From the NCBI RefSeq assembly GCF_963678975.1, contig NC_089273.1, positions 20,602,356 through 20,666,355 of the forward strand: 64,000 nucleotides of DNA, in the 5' to 3' direction. The notes under the pieces were generated by a model that saw only the letters and a list, made by a program, of their open reading frames with translations, was not told where the DNA came from and did not search any database. This stretch comes from Dysidea avara. Taxonomy: Eukaryota; Porifera; Demospongiae; Dictyoceratida; Dysideidae. Shown here one piece after another: positions 32,901-43,567 of the stretch (position 1 is the stretch's first letter; the number at the start of each line of letters is the position of its first letter). Position numbers and translations under genes: made by a program.

Positions 32901-35900
32901 ATTACAACCATTTCTTGGCTATTTCACAACCTTTTTCACCCTAGTTTGAACCATTTTAAACTCAGTTATTAATTATGCCTAATCAAAATACTTTATGAAA
33001 GCTATCAAAGTGCAAAGTCTGTATACTCCTTTACTGTAGTTTCCCAAACTTGTAGTGAAGCCAAACTGCACATGCCTGCTCTTTTGTTGTCAAATCAAAA
33101 GAGGAGTGTATTAGGCCAAGTTAAGGGCTAGGACAGCGAACTCCACAGAGCTCTGCACCACCTGTAAAAGAAAGTCAGCAAAAGCAGATCACTTGAACAA
33201 TGTATGCACTGTGTTCTATAGTTTCAATTCCATGATAAAATAATCAAATCCACAGGATGACAAGACCAGTTTGCCAGACCTTATTTTGTTTACTACTAGT
33301 ACTATCTCACCATGTCATATTTTATTGTACAATATCAGTGACCACAGAACAATAATATAACCATTTGGCAAATGTGTTTGGATGGAAAACACAACTGCAT
33401 GAACAGCCTGCTATTGTGCTGATACAATGTGTGATCTCTCTAGCTCTAAATGTTGCCTGCCTGTATATCAGTAGTTGCTGGTTTCGTGTCTAATTATGTT
33501 AACATGCTTAAGTTACTAGGAACTTACTCATACATAACTCAGATGGTGACAATACGTGACTTAACATGCCATAAAAACATAATAACAAAATGAGATGGCT
33601 AAACTAACTGGCTAACAAATCTCAGGCTTAAATTTATCAGGTCTGCTTTCAGGAGATGGGATTGTGTAGGTAATTTTAAAGCCCTCACAGAGCTCTGACA
33701 GCTTAGAGTAATTGCAGACCATGTGATCGGTTTGATCTGCTCTGGTTTGATTTGGCAGGGTCCCTCCCACCCTTCCATTTTTATATGAGAACCCATGATA
33801 CAGCAACAAATAATCCTTGCAAACAAATACTTACTGATAGTCTGATGGGTAAAATTAAGGTAATTTGAGTACTTTAAGAAACACACCTTAAACAAGAAAA
33901 CTCAGAAAACACCATTTATAATACTTAGAGCACTTTTTATGTTGGGTGCATGAAAATTCACTATAGAACTTGGGTGTGCCTTGAGAATAATACAGCACTC
34001 AGTTTTGCCTTGTGCTATATTGGTCTCTAAACATGCCCTTCTAATGCTCGGTATTTTCCGTACACATAAGCAGCAGTAACAATTGAAGTTTCAGTACAGT
34101 TGGTAAGCCTAGCTATGAAGTACTGTACAGCACAACTGAACCACTGTACAGCACAACTGAACCTTTTGGAAAGTAAAGTGCAAAGTTTTCCTTGCTCGTG
34201 CAAAGTTATTGAAAATACACCAGTATGTTCTACCACATCAAAGTAAAAAATGGCCCCAGGTATAATTATTATAAGTATGCAACTGAATTAATACATGCTG
34301 CAATTATAAGCAAAATGGCTATTCATTTCATTATCAGCTTTTTGTGTTACCTGTTATACAGCTTTACAAACTAAGTACAGTGTAAACTAAGTACAGTGTG
34401 AGAAACAACATTGCATCTAACATCAAATCCAGTGATAAAATCAAGAGAAGCTACACCGAAGGCCAAATTTTGAATTTTAGCAAAACAATTCCCAACCAAA
34501 TTTGCAATCTTGCACTCACTGTGGAAATTACAGACAATATGATTTAACATCAGTGCTTTTAGAAATTATATAAATGGATTTATGCGTTAACCATCATACA
34601 ACTTATGCAATCAGACCAAATCGCTCATAAAAACATCCAGTGACATTAACAAGCCCAATGACTCTCTATACGAAATGAAACATATATGAATTGGTGAAAC
34701 AAACATACATACAGTAGTATAACAATCCATATAATATATACTCATGTGCAGGCGCGGTTTTAGGGGGGTTTCTGGGGTTTCCGGAAACCACTCAGAATTT
34801 TTATGATTATTGTAATTAAAGCATACCACGCAACATTTGATTTTACTCCATGTGCCACGTGGCAGAACTGTTAGAAGAAGATGAGAAGCAGTTTGGCGAA
34901 TACAGAAGCTCAAAAAGCCTGACTGAGGATAGGTAAGTGATCTGTGTATATTACTTGTCTAGGAGAGCTAGACAGTAGCTCATAGACGGCGGAAAGGGGG
35001 GAGGGGCTAGGGGGCTGAACACCCCCTCGGTCTGTTGAGGGGGTCACGCCGAAATTATCCTTCTTGGAGTGGGGCTGAAAACCTTTGTAAAGATCGAAAT
35101 ACTCTAATAGAGCAGTCACTCTATAAAGTAGTCACAGTATTAGAAAAGTGTTTAGTGAGCCATGTAAGGATTTTTATATAGTTTATCAGCTATAAATGTG
35201 TAGCTGGTGAGGTGGGCAGCTATTGTCAGCTGGCTGTGACCTTTTTTTTTCATTTATCCGCTCCTGGTCAGCCCCCCTCATATCAACTACTTCCTCTGCC
35301 ACTGCAGTAGCTACCCTTTGCATGGATATCCATGCGTGAGTCCCTATGCCTAGTGAAATAGCAATTACAATTATACAGTGCGGCTTTGTGAAAGAATGTT
35401 TTTTTTTAATAGCAAGGCTAGTGACTTCATTAAATATAGCTAGATGCAGCTCATTATAAAGAATTGTGAGTTATCAAATGCTGCTAGCTAATTGGAGTAG
35501 TGTGTTCAAATGCTCAACCTCAGCGTTAGCAAGTACCAACTACGTAGTCGTGCTTAGTATTGCAAACAACCAAGAATGAGGTGTTTACATTATTACGCTA
35601 TAGGATATAGTGCTAGCAGTTAATCTTGTGCATGTTTGTAGGTTCTGATGTTTGTGAGGGCAGTCAGGAGAATATGAAGAAGAGATTGTTTGTGTGATCA
35701 TAGATTCAGATGACAGTTCTGATGAAGACATAATTGAAGTATCTAATGAAGCGACAATTGAAGACATAGGTGCAAACAAGGACTGCATTAATTCTTAAGA
35801 CTGTTCAAGTACTATTCTACTGCACCACCTTATAAACCCTACTAGACCAAATGATTTTAGTTCATATGTTGGTAAAAGGTTAAGTGATCACAAGCGGCTG

Positions 35901-37463
35901 AATGCAATTACCAATCATTTTAAGCCAACTAAAGGTACTTGCTTTCCATCACACACAAATATGGGGAAAAACAATCCTTTGTTTATGCTTGGCTTCATTG
36001 GCTTAGCACTGATGAACATCCATCGCCATAATAGACATTGACATTGACAAAGTGATAACTATCTTTGCTACAAAACATTCCGGGTGCATGAAAATGGAGA
36101 AGATTAATAATTTTTACTTTTATATTTTTGTGTAGCTACGGTACTTTACTACCTCTGTTGTACATGTATCTCTTATAAGAAAATAAGTTGTTTTATTCAG
36201 ATTGAATAGAATTTTTTACACTTTGTGAGCATAGTGAGATTCCTGAAAATGCATTCAGATTCAATCTCAACTATCATAATTTTTTTTAAATTTCCCTAGG
36301 GGGGCATGCCCCCAGACCCCCCTAGAGGGCTCATGCTTTGCATTTCGCTGAGTGCACTTTGCGCACTGTGCGGTGACTCCAGTGTGCCACCCTTAAATCA
36401 CCTGATTATCAGTGTGCAAATCATACACTATGGTCCATAATTTTTTTGGAAACCACTCAGCAAAATCTCTAGAATCGCCCCTGCTCATGTGTGTGTACGT
36501 ACGTACATATGTACGTACATACATACATACATACACACATACATACATACATACACACACACAAAAATACAAGCATGCATTCATACAAGCATCATAGGCG
36601 GCTGTGGTGACTCGTTTCTGATCAGGAGCATAGCTAGATTTTTGGTGAAGACCAAAAAAAATCTTTATTTAGCATGCTATACTGCTTCTCTAATAATATG
36701 ACTGCTTTATTAGAGTGATTGACTGTTCTATTAGAGTATCTCGATCTAAGCATCTCAGCTGTGCTTTTGCAAATTATATATGCTTGAATACACTGGACCG
36801 GTTTCTGTAGACCTCAGAACCCCCCCCCCCCCCCGTAGCATATACACCCTATACATACAGTATGTACATACACACATTACATCACTGGGTTTGTATAAAT
36901 AAAACAGGGGCACATTTAAGTACTGCTACAAACACAATAATTATACCTGTGCAAGAAACTCTGAACATAGGCCACCTGCAATTTGGTTAACAAATAAAGT
37001 AGCGATTTATACCAGCTACACAAAATGGTCATGTTGTTTGCATTTAAAGCCACAATTACAGCAAGAACAGAACAGTATTAAACATATTTATAATTATTAT
37101 TATGTAGTGGCAACTTACAAACAATGCACTAGTAAGTGCTTGAACTTCAGTACTGACATTGAGCACTCTACAGCTTATATTGTTATCATTAATAGCACAA
37201 GTGGCATTAAGAATTGTATATGAAGTAGTCCATGAAGTCTAGAACAATGAAATGCAATGATTATTACAAAAATCATGACATTACCAAATGTAACCATTAA
37301 TGGTTAAATTTTTAGCAACCACTGTCCATATTGCCAAATCCCATCACAATAACCGTACAATACACAGAACTACTTAGTAAGCATATATCTAAAAAAGTAT
37401 AAGAAGTTATATAGGTTATGTTGTTATTGTTAGATAAGAATAATAACAACAGTAGAATTGCCA
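26792..37463 (-). CDS. Predicted GPI-anchored protein with two cysteine-rich exon-block modules
   Basis: I do not recognise the family. Exons can be seen in this order on the minus strand: 37119-37238, 36947-36975, about 34604-34666, 32282-32366, 31182-31328, 30900-31022, 30358-30420, 30178-30239, about 29437-29513, 26792-26900. The first four and the sixth to ninth are two copies of one block: a 40/41-codon exon, a short exon with GG(L/Q)CS(E/D)F, an exon with GC(F/C)FYE, and one ending LLT(T/A)CSISDPGRC(K/Q). Each module has about 110 residues and many Cys, so it is probably extracellular. An Asn-rich linker joins them. The end, a Gly-rich spacer and the hydrophobic IVGLLLVTLVIMML, resembles a GPI signal. 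A possible signal-peptide exon starts at 37463. Some splice sites are non-consensus, so the gene may be decaying or mispredicted. Confidence 0.55.
27165..27395 (-). repeat. PR family tail fragment, minus orientation
   Basis: It matches 7247-7500: GGGATTATGGAGGTTTGGGC, CCCAAAAGTGCCTTC, AGATTGCTACAAAATTTTA. Confidence 0.65.
27397..27517. repeat. Hairpin repeat with CTGCAG arms, second copy
   Basis: The arms GGGAGGTTGCCTACACCTGC and its complement ending ACCTCCC at 27517 pair over about 45 bp. It is homologous to 8172-8283. Confidence 0.8.
27826..28400 (+). repeat. PR family, copy D without the palindromic head
   Basis: It follows the body of copy A from GGCGAACCCACACAAAC through AATGCCAAAGGCACCTGTC and GCATCAGTCAGTTAGTCAG. 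Confidence 0.7.
28585..29025. repeat. Dispersed repeat pair, copy 2
   Basis: It matches 23640-24020 with an extra segment around 28840-28870 (GCATCAAGGCATGTGACATA). Confidence 0.7.
29437..29513 (-). CDS. GPI gene, module 2 exon 4
   Basis: It encodes SAGSLLTACSISDPGRCQ up to a good GTAATA donor. At the position homologous to the acceptor of module 1 the AG is TG, so its 5' border is unresolved. Confidence 0.5.
30178..30239 (-). CDS. GPI gene, module 2 exon 3
   Basis: It starts after TGTAG (phase 0), contains ASGCCFYEMYELI, and ends ATCCT|GTAAGT in phase 2. Confidence 0.6.
30358..30420 (-). CDS. GPI gene, module 2 exon 2
   Basis: The 21 codons, PSGGQCSDFIDAGTCTELCS plus Thr, lie between a TCTTCAG acceptor and a GTAAGT donor, both in phase 0. 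Confidence 0.65.
30900..31022 (-). CDS. GPI gene, module 2 exon 1
   Basis: The 41 codons lie between TTACAG and GTACGT and contain ISISCAASNGICDSC and a predicted helical end. The exon is homologous to 37119-37238. Confidence 0.65.
31182..31328 (-). CDS. GPI gene, Asn-rich linker exon between the modules
   Basis: The 49 codons are in phase 0 between CACACAG and GTT|GTGACA. The first half is rich in Asn, Ser and Thr with several N-glycosylation sequons; the second half contains two Cys. It keeps the frame between module 1 exon 4 and module 2 exon 1. Confidence 0.5.
32282..32366 (-). CDS. GPI gene, module 1 exon 4
   Basis: It starts after CCTGTAG in phase 2 and ends TGTAAG|GTAATT. It encodes ADVVDVMEEHTAESLLT, then TCSISDPGRCK, aligned with 29437-29513. 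Confidence 0.6.
32620..32960. repeat. Diverged relative of the composite repeat's palindrome block
   Basis: On the minus strand it carries a frame with HTFFTAWLY resembling HFFFTAWLF at 13570-13881. The plus strand keeps CAAGACAGTCCCCAAA-like and ACCATTTCTTGGC words, and a loose inverted repeat. It is strongly diverged. Confidence 0.45.
34604..34666 (-). CDS. GPI gene, module 1 exon 3 (donor mutated)
   Basis: It starts after GTATAG and encodes VNVTGCFYERFGLI. Where module 2 has CT|GTAAGT this copy has GC|ATAAGT, so the GT donor is lost. Borders are inferred from homology. Confidence 0.45.
34749..36483. mobile_element. Non-autonomous hAT-type transposon with 8-bp TSD
   Basis: The termini CAGGCGCGGTTTTAG and CTAGAATCGCCCCTG are inverted with 12 of 15 matches and resemble hAT ends. 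CTCATGTG lies on both sides (34741-34748 and 36484-36491), a perfect 8-bp target duplication as expected of hAT. The subterminal GGGGGGCATGCCCCCAGACC near 36300 is also of a kind seen in such elements. No full transposase is present; around 35800-35960 a short frame with FSSYVGKRLSDHKRLNAITN may be a remnant of an associated protein. It lies in an intron of the GPI gene. Confidence 0.85.
36492..36570. repeat. GTAC/CATA microsatellite
   Basis: Tandem GTAC then CATA/CACA units directly after the hAT target duplication. The (CAYA)n reading frames here are artefacts. Confidence 0.85.
36680..36750 (-). repeat. Repeat of the TACTCTAATAGAGCAG motif
   Basis: In reverse complement it holds AGATCGAGATACTCTAATAG and a second overlapping unit. 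The same motif occurs at 11036 and 39300 (start of the satellite blocks), at 35094 and, degraded, near 54735. Confidence 0.55.
36820..36834. repeat. Poly-C run
   Basis: Fifteen consecutive C residues; the length is prone to sequencing error. Confidence 0.9.
36947..36975 (-). CDS. GPI gene, module 1 exon 2 (short)
   Basis: It encodes GGLCSEFLAQ between TTGCAG and GTATAA. It is nine codons shorter than the module 2 exon downstream of the shared acceptor position, and its entry phase does not match the preceding exon. Confidence 0.4.
37119..37238 (-). CDS. GPI gene, module 1 exon 1
   Basis: The 40 codons lie between TTCTAG and GTAAGT and contain ILNATCAINDNNISCRV, homologous to 30900-31022. 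Confidence 0.55.
37330..37463 (-). CDS. Candidate first exon with signal peptide
   Basis: MAILLLLLFLS opens a short frame upstream of module 1, with the hydrophobic pattern of a signal peptide. The donor is uncertain (ACG|GTTATT would keep phase 0). Confidence 0.3.
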
Positions 37464-37479
37464 TATATTTCCTCAAATT

Positions 37480-38510
37480 ATATACAGCATGCGTCATATG
37501 AGTACATAACAACTCTGCACTGTGCCGCAAACTACAAAGTTAATAACAAAGTAAAATTTTATGGCCTTCATATTAAACTTGTATCTTTTGTTAAAAGGTG
37601 TGGAATACATTAAGGAGAAGGTATGAAGTTGATTGCAAGATAGCTGGTCTTGTATGCAAATACCAGTCTTGTATATATAGTTGCTGGTCCCATTAAGTGG
37701 TCTTGGCAAGGTCACTTGAAAAAAAAAATCAAGGCCAATAATTTGAGGCAACATGGTATTATGCAGCAAAGTCATATCCACCTTGAACAAATAGTGGAAT
37801 CCCAACTGACTGTTTATATTATAAGGATGTCATACACTCCATTCTATTGTTTATTTGCAGTATAATCCATTACAAATGCAGCTGGTTTCTTCATGATTTA
37901 TCCCATTCATAGTGTTATGTATGTATGCACCCATATCCACCATAGAATGTCTGCTTGGCTATTGTCTCCACCTATCTCATCGATGTATATTTCTTCATCA
38001 AGTAATGGTTTTTTAGCTTGAAGAGTGTTTAACTCACTAATTCTAATGAGCAATACTTTGCACAATTATGTAATAAGTGTACACTAGCTCTGGCTATCCT
38101 AGAACTAACCTTTATGAGCATGTTCATTACAATTCTTGCATGAAGCTGTGTGTAATGTGAAATATATTCTATAGGTGAATTATAATGCCTTATCAATGAT
38201 AGTTGATTGAAATTTCTAGCTCTGCTTATAGGAGCAGTATGACAAATAGAATATCATTGAAGTGGATTTCTCTGAGAAATACACCAGTTAATGATTATGC
38301 TCTCCCACTGGGAAAATTTATGGGGAGGTAGATGGTTTCTTTGGCCTTTCAAGCAATACTTTTGGTAGGATTGTCATGCTGAAAGTTGAAGTGTTTCTTG
38401 ATAGGTGTCCTCTTTCACTTTAACCACAAGTTTCAGATAAAAATAATTTATAGCCCTGCAATTTTGTATTTTCTCTTCTCTACTTGCCACTGAAATGCTA
38501 CACATACTAA
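37480..38510. other. No gene recognised
   Basis: Short open frames only; no motif, splice-bounded exon or repeat termini that I could support. Confidence 0.4.
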
Positions 38511-39322
38511 ACTTGACACACGGTAGTGTGTTGTGCGGCCCAAGAATCTGGCGCGTAACACACGTGAGTATATTGACAGGAAGAAAGAAAACGCAATTTT
38601 CACACCTCCGTAGCTCTGTGCTTCCTTGATGAAACAAGACGATTTTGCTGTGGACACTCCCTCCAACTTCAGCACTCCACATTCCAAATTTGAGCGAAAT
38701 CGCATCACGCGTTCCCGAGAAATGTGACTTCAAAAATTGGCTTAGTTTCTTGGCTTTTTTTTTCTTCTTAGTTTTCTTCCTCCTGTCGCACACTTACAAA
38801 AACTGCTATAAAATGCAAACGCCATATCCGATTGCCTTGACATTTGGCACACAGAAGGGGGGTATAAAGGCGCATCTCGGTACCAACTTTGGCTGGAATA
38901 CGATAAACAGGCAAAGAGTTATGAGCGATTATTCACGAAAAATAACACCAATATGTTGTCATGCCTACAGGGTAAACCGCGTATGGGAAGAAGCTGAAAA
39001 TCGGTGGGTGAATAGGTTAACTATTGAACCTCAAACCTTTTGTGGTTTGAAAGAAATTGAGCTAAAAACCAGGAAGATACAACGAAAAAACCAACAGTGT
39101 GTAACAATTATGCAATCGAGATTAGCTAATAAAAAAACGGCTGCTTGCCATGCCTACCAGATAAACCGCTTGGGGTAATGCCTTGAAAATCGTTGTACAG
39201 ATGGAGTAATCATCTTAGAAAGGCTCATCAATGGTGTAGAAGAATCAGACTTAAAGCCACGGAGTTATAACACGAAATCCAACTTGGTGCAGCAAGTGCG
39301 AGATCAAGATACTCTAATAGAG

Positions 39323-40001
39323 TCACTCTTTTACCATAGAACATGCTCTGTCTTGCCCAAAGGGCAGGTTTCCTTCTCAGAGACATAATGAAGTGCGTGA
39401 TCTAACTACCAATTTATTTCCGAGGTCTGTAGCAACGTTGTCACTGAACCCCACCTTCAGCCTCTTTCTGGTGAGACCCTTCAATACAAAACAGCTAATC
39501 ATGATGATAACGCAAGGCTTGACATTGCAGCTAATGATTTTTGGGGAGGACGATTTGAGAGGTCATACTTTGATGTCAGAATTTTTAACCCTAGTGCACC
39601 CTCAAATCAACCCCTACACAACTGCATACCGATGTCATGACAAGGAAAAGAGACGTAAATACCAACAACGGGTTCATGAAGTAGAGAATGCCTCATTTAC
39701 TCCCTTAATTTTTACTACTACTGGTGGAATGGGTGATGCTGCTACTCAGTTATATAAGAGATTGGCCAACCTTTTGAGTGCAAAGCACAGTCTTTCCTAT
39801 GGAATAGTGATGGGATGGTTGAGATGTAAATTGAGCTTCTCTTTGTTGAGGTCTGCAATTATGTGCATTCGCGGTGCCAGGTCCAGTTTGCGCTGTCCCA
39901 TTGCTGAGGCACTGATTGCTGTGCAGGTTGCTGAGGCCCATATTTAAGATAATTTGTTTTTGTTTATTATGTATTGTTTTATCTTATGTCATTAAAAAAA
40001 A
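39323..40001 (+). pseudogene. LINE 3' end insertion with poly(A) and 7-bp TSD
   Basis: The sequence encodes, with a frame change near 39510, the C-terminal region of an ORF2-type protein of metazoan LINEs: HALSCPKGG, ANDFWGGRFERSYFDVRIFN and MGWLRCKLSFSLLRSAIMC. It ends in ATTAAAAAAAAA. AATAGAG flanks it on both sides (39316-39322 and 40002-40008). In copy 1 of the composite repeat the site is uninterrupted, so this is a bona fide target-primed insertion, 5'-truncated. Confidence 0.85.
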
Positions 40002-40002
40002 A

Positions 40003-41050
40003 ATAGAGCAGTCATCCTAATAGAGCAGTCACCCTGAAGAGAATTCAAGAGATCAGCTAGAAACAAGAAACCTGTATAGAGATCAGCTACAAACAAGTCA
40101 CCCTGTAGAGAGATCAGCTACAAACAATTCACCCTATAGAGAGTTCAGCTACATACAAATCACCCTGTAGAAAGATCAGCTAGAAGAAGTCACCTTGTAG
40201 AAAGTTAAGTTACAAAGAAACCACCATGTAGAGAGTTCAGCTACAAACTAGTCACCTTGTAGAGACATCAGCTAGAAAAGTTACCTTGTAGAGAGTTCAG
40301 CTACAAAGAAACCATTCTTTATAGAGCTCAGCTGCAAACAAATCACCTTTACAGAATTCAGCTACAAACAAATCTCCCTGTAGAGAGATCAGCTAGAAGA
40401 AATTACCTTGTAGAGAGTTCAGCTACAAAGAAACCACCATGTAGAGAGTTCAGCTGCAAAGAAATCACCCTGTAGAAAATTCAGCCACAAACAAATTACC
40501 CTGTAGAAAGATCAGTTAGAAGAAGTTATCTTTTAGAGAGTTCAGCTACAAAGAAACTATTCTGTAAAGAGCTCAGCTGCAAACAAATCACCTGTACAGA
40601 ATTCAGCTACAAACAAATCACCCTGTAGAGAGGTCAGCTAGAAGAAGTTACCTTGTAGATCGTTCAGCTACAAACAAATCACCCTTTAGAGATCAGCTAG
40701 AAGAAGTTACCTTTTAGAGAGTTCAGCTACAAAGAAGCCACCATGTAGAGAGTTCAGCTGCAAAGAAATCCCCCTGTATAAAATTCTACCACAAACAAAT
40801 TGCCCTGTAGAAAGATCAGTTAGAAGAAGTTACCTTGTAGAGAGTTCAGCTACAAAGAAACCATTCTGCAAAGAGCTCAGCTGCAAACAAATCACCTGTA
40901 CAGAATTCAGCTACAAACAAAACACCCTGTAGAGAGATCAGCTAGAAGAAGTCACCATGTAGATCGTTCAGCTACAAACAATTTACCCTGTAGAGAGAGC
41001 ATCTAGAAGAAGTCACCTTGTAGAGTGTTCAGTTACAAAGAAATCACCAT
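40003..41050. repeat. Satellite array of ~31-bp units, copy 2
   Basis: About thirty-three units of the same family as 11041-13262 with the same ordered variants (ACCATTCTTTATAGA, GCTCAGCTGC and CAGAATTCAG near 40310, 40555 and 40860). It is about half as long as copy 1. Confidence 0.92.
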
Positions 41051-41413
41051 GGATATTTCTGTAATCAATATATGTATTATATATATAATTTGTACATTTA
41101 CTGATAAAATATCTAAAGTACATCTACTTCATCTTTTCTTCTTCCTGTGGTAAAGAAAAAAAGATAGGTTGAAAAAGTCCATAGGCCGGCTTTGGGGTAT
41201 ACAAATACAAAAAGAAATGAAATCTAATCCAAAACAACCAAGCTGTAAAAAAGTGTGCGGCCCTCAAAAAGGCTATGGTGAAAAAAGATGTGAAATCCAA
41301 GGTGGCAGCCAAGAAATGGCTGTGATGGTAGGTTAATGGTAAAAATTTTAATAATGACAATTCAGGTGAATTTGTGCCAAGACCAAGCGGCACAAAAATT
41401 CACCTGAATTGTC

Positions 41414-43560
41414 TTTTCTTTTGTTCAGTTAAAAGGTGCCAGAAAACTTATTGGCTATCCTCTTGTCTACTTGATGATCGTACAGGTAAATTTCTAGCAT
41501 TTTGTTAATAAATCTTATGGATAGCTCTTGGAGAGTGAAGTAATTAGCTGTTTGTTCATTGTTCTAAATCCTTAAAATAAAAGATTTTGAAACTAATTAA
41601 ACATTAGATCTACAATATGGGTTCTTGCCAAGAGGTCTGCAACTCCTTTGATCCTCATACAGCCTCTTTGAAATCTCTGAAATCTCCACTCATTTTGAAA
41701 TCTGAAAATTGTCACAAAGTTCTGTATATTTCCGTATACTTCTGTAATTTAAGCATCATGTGTGCTAACCTAAAGAGTGGTCCGCGACTCTTGTAAATCT
41801 AGTAGTGATGGAAATTAAAACTTTCGTACATATCTGGATACTAAGGACGACGTGATTAAACTATTCCAATTTCATTTGTTCTGAAATCTTGCCGAATCTC
41901 AAAGATTTGAAATCTCGTACAGGATTTTCTGTGACAGTGTCATTATTAAAATCTTGTGAATGCTCCAAACATTTATGAAGGTAGATGAAAAGTGGGTGAG
42001 CTATAAGTACAGAAACAGTACAGTGCTAAAGTTTTGTGAAAATGATTAAACAAATGGGTGCAGTATTACAAGTCAAAAGTGTACAATACGTGATTGAATA
42101 ATTTGAATTTACACTATACATTTTCATTCAATACCTTACCAGTATCCTACAAGCCATACTTATCACTGTTTAACAACTATATTACTAACACAGCTGTCAA
42201 GTATGTGGAAGCGGCAAGGTGCAGATTAGAAATCTCTGCATGACCAACACCTGTTTTATACATCTGCATGACAGGTAATACTGCATACATGCATGTAGTT
42301 TGCAGACTAGTGCAAAAGTAACTAAGCAATAGTACAATCAATGATCACAATTGACAACAGGTACATGACAACAAATAGGTAACCTTTATAGCATTGCTTT
42401 TGCTATTCCTATTAGGAACAGGAGGCTAGCACTTTTAACTTTGTACATGCAATTGGCAGGAGATTGGGTGGAGCTATAGAGTCTATTTAGCAGGCCTTAT
42501 GGTACAGACAGTGACGCAGCTGTTTGCAGCAGGTTTGCGTGCATACACAGTTAAATATGAAAACCAGCCTTTAGAGAGAACCCACTTTCAAAATTGAGAT
42601 ATTCCAATACAGCAGTCAAATTAAAGTACTCTAATAATGTAGTCATGTACTCTAACAAATCAACCTCTCTTATTCCTTTAAAAAAAAGAAAAAAAAAGCT
42701 GACCTGACCTCAAAAACAGCCATGGCTAGTTGAAAATCAGTAGCTATACATGTACTATATATATATATATAATGCTGTGTCATTTGATTGCATTATATAC
42801 GAGCCCATTTGAGCTATTTTAATTGTAAACATGTTACAATTCCGAAAATAGTACCCTAGACGACATGAAATTCTACTCTAACCATACTGCAACATTATTT
42901 TAAAGCTTTGTCCCTTAGCCAGCTCATGATCATGACATGATAGCTGAAGTTAGAGTTTGGTTAACATGCAATGACAAATAATTACTGTCTAATTTACTAA
43001 TTCACTTTCTCAGCTTAAAAGGTCAAATTAAATATCCCAAATTTTCAGGTGGGAGCATAGTCTGGTGCAGCTGTCCCTTTGCAAACAGGAAGGGTCTGGG
43101 GACTCTAGCATTGTGCAAACTTACCCAATCAAATCGCTTTCCTGCTCTGTTTTGGCTAACTTGACATGTGGCAAACTATGGCTTCTGTTTTAATTGCCTT
43201 GAATTGTCCAGTTAGAACAACTTATCATGAAGGAATAAGGATGGCATATTAACAAAAGTACAAAGAGTTAGAAGTGGTGACTTTTTTAGCATCCCACTGG
43301 ATATGAATATCAGAATGACTAACCATAATGGTGCAATCTAATTACGGAAAACCACGTCTCTCCCACTAATTACATTCCATATGTACAGGAGTGTATTATC
43401 TATGGTCTGACCATAAATGCCTTTAGATAACACCAATAGTAATAATCCAACTGTTCCAATCTTGCAAATGGCTATAGTTTGTCCTTCGCAGATATCGTCA
43501 AGCAGCACAAATTTCACAGGACACACCCATGTTACCACCACGTGTCCAACTAATTAAATA
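41414..43560. other. Gene-free stretch with repeat fragments
   Basis: 41625-41790 is the inverted match to 2860-3010. A short (TA)n run lies near 42757-42772, and a degraded TACTCTAATA motif near 42635. I saw no coding exon. Confidence 0.45.
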
Positions 43561-43567
43561 CGTCATA

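Larger units (their letters stand above)
38515..41413. mobile_element. Composite repeat copy 2
   Basis: It starts GACACACGGTAGTGTG and has the same three parts as 10225-13995: conserved block (38515-39315), satellite (40003-41050), and palindrome block (41110-41413, left arm and centre only). It lacks the small MITE of copy 1 and carries a LINE fragment at the junction of block and satellite. Confidence 0.8.

Noticed and set aside
33110-33165. Possible extra short exon encoding GAELCGVRCPSP on the minus strand
   Set aside because: It has a TTACAG acceptor and a GG-type start like block exon 2, but no homologous partner and no usable donor; left out of the model.
36393-36701. Open frames of Tyr/Thr/His repeats on both strands
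   Set aside because: They are translations of the GTAC/CATA microsatellite.
37494-37805. 103-codon minus-strand frame near the start of the GPI gene
   Set aside because: It lacks a signal peptide or module similarity and is out of register with the block exons.
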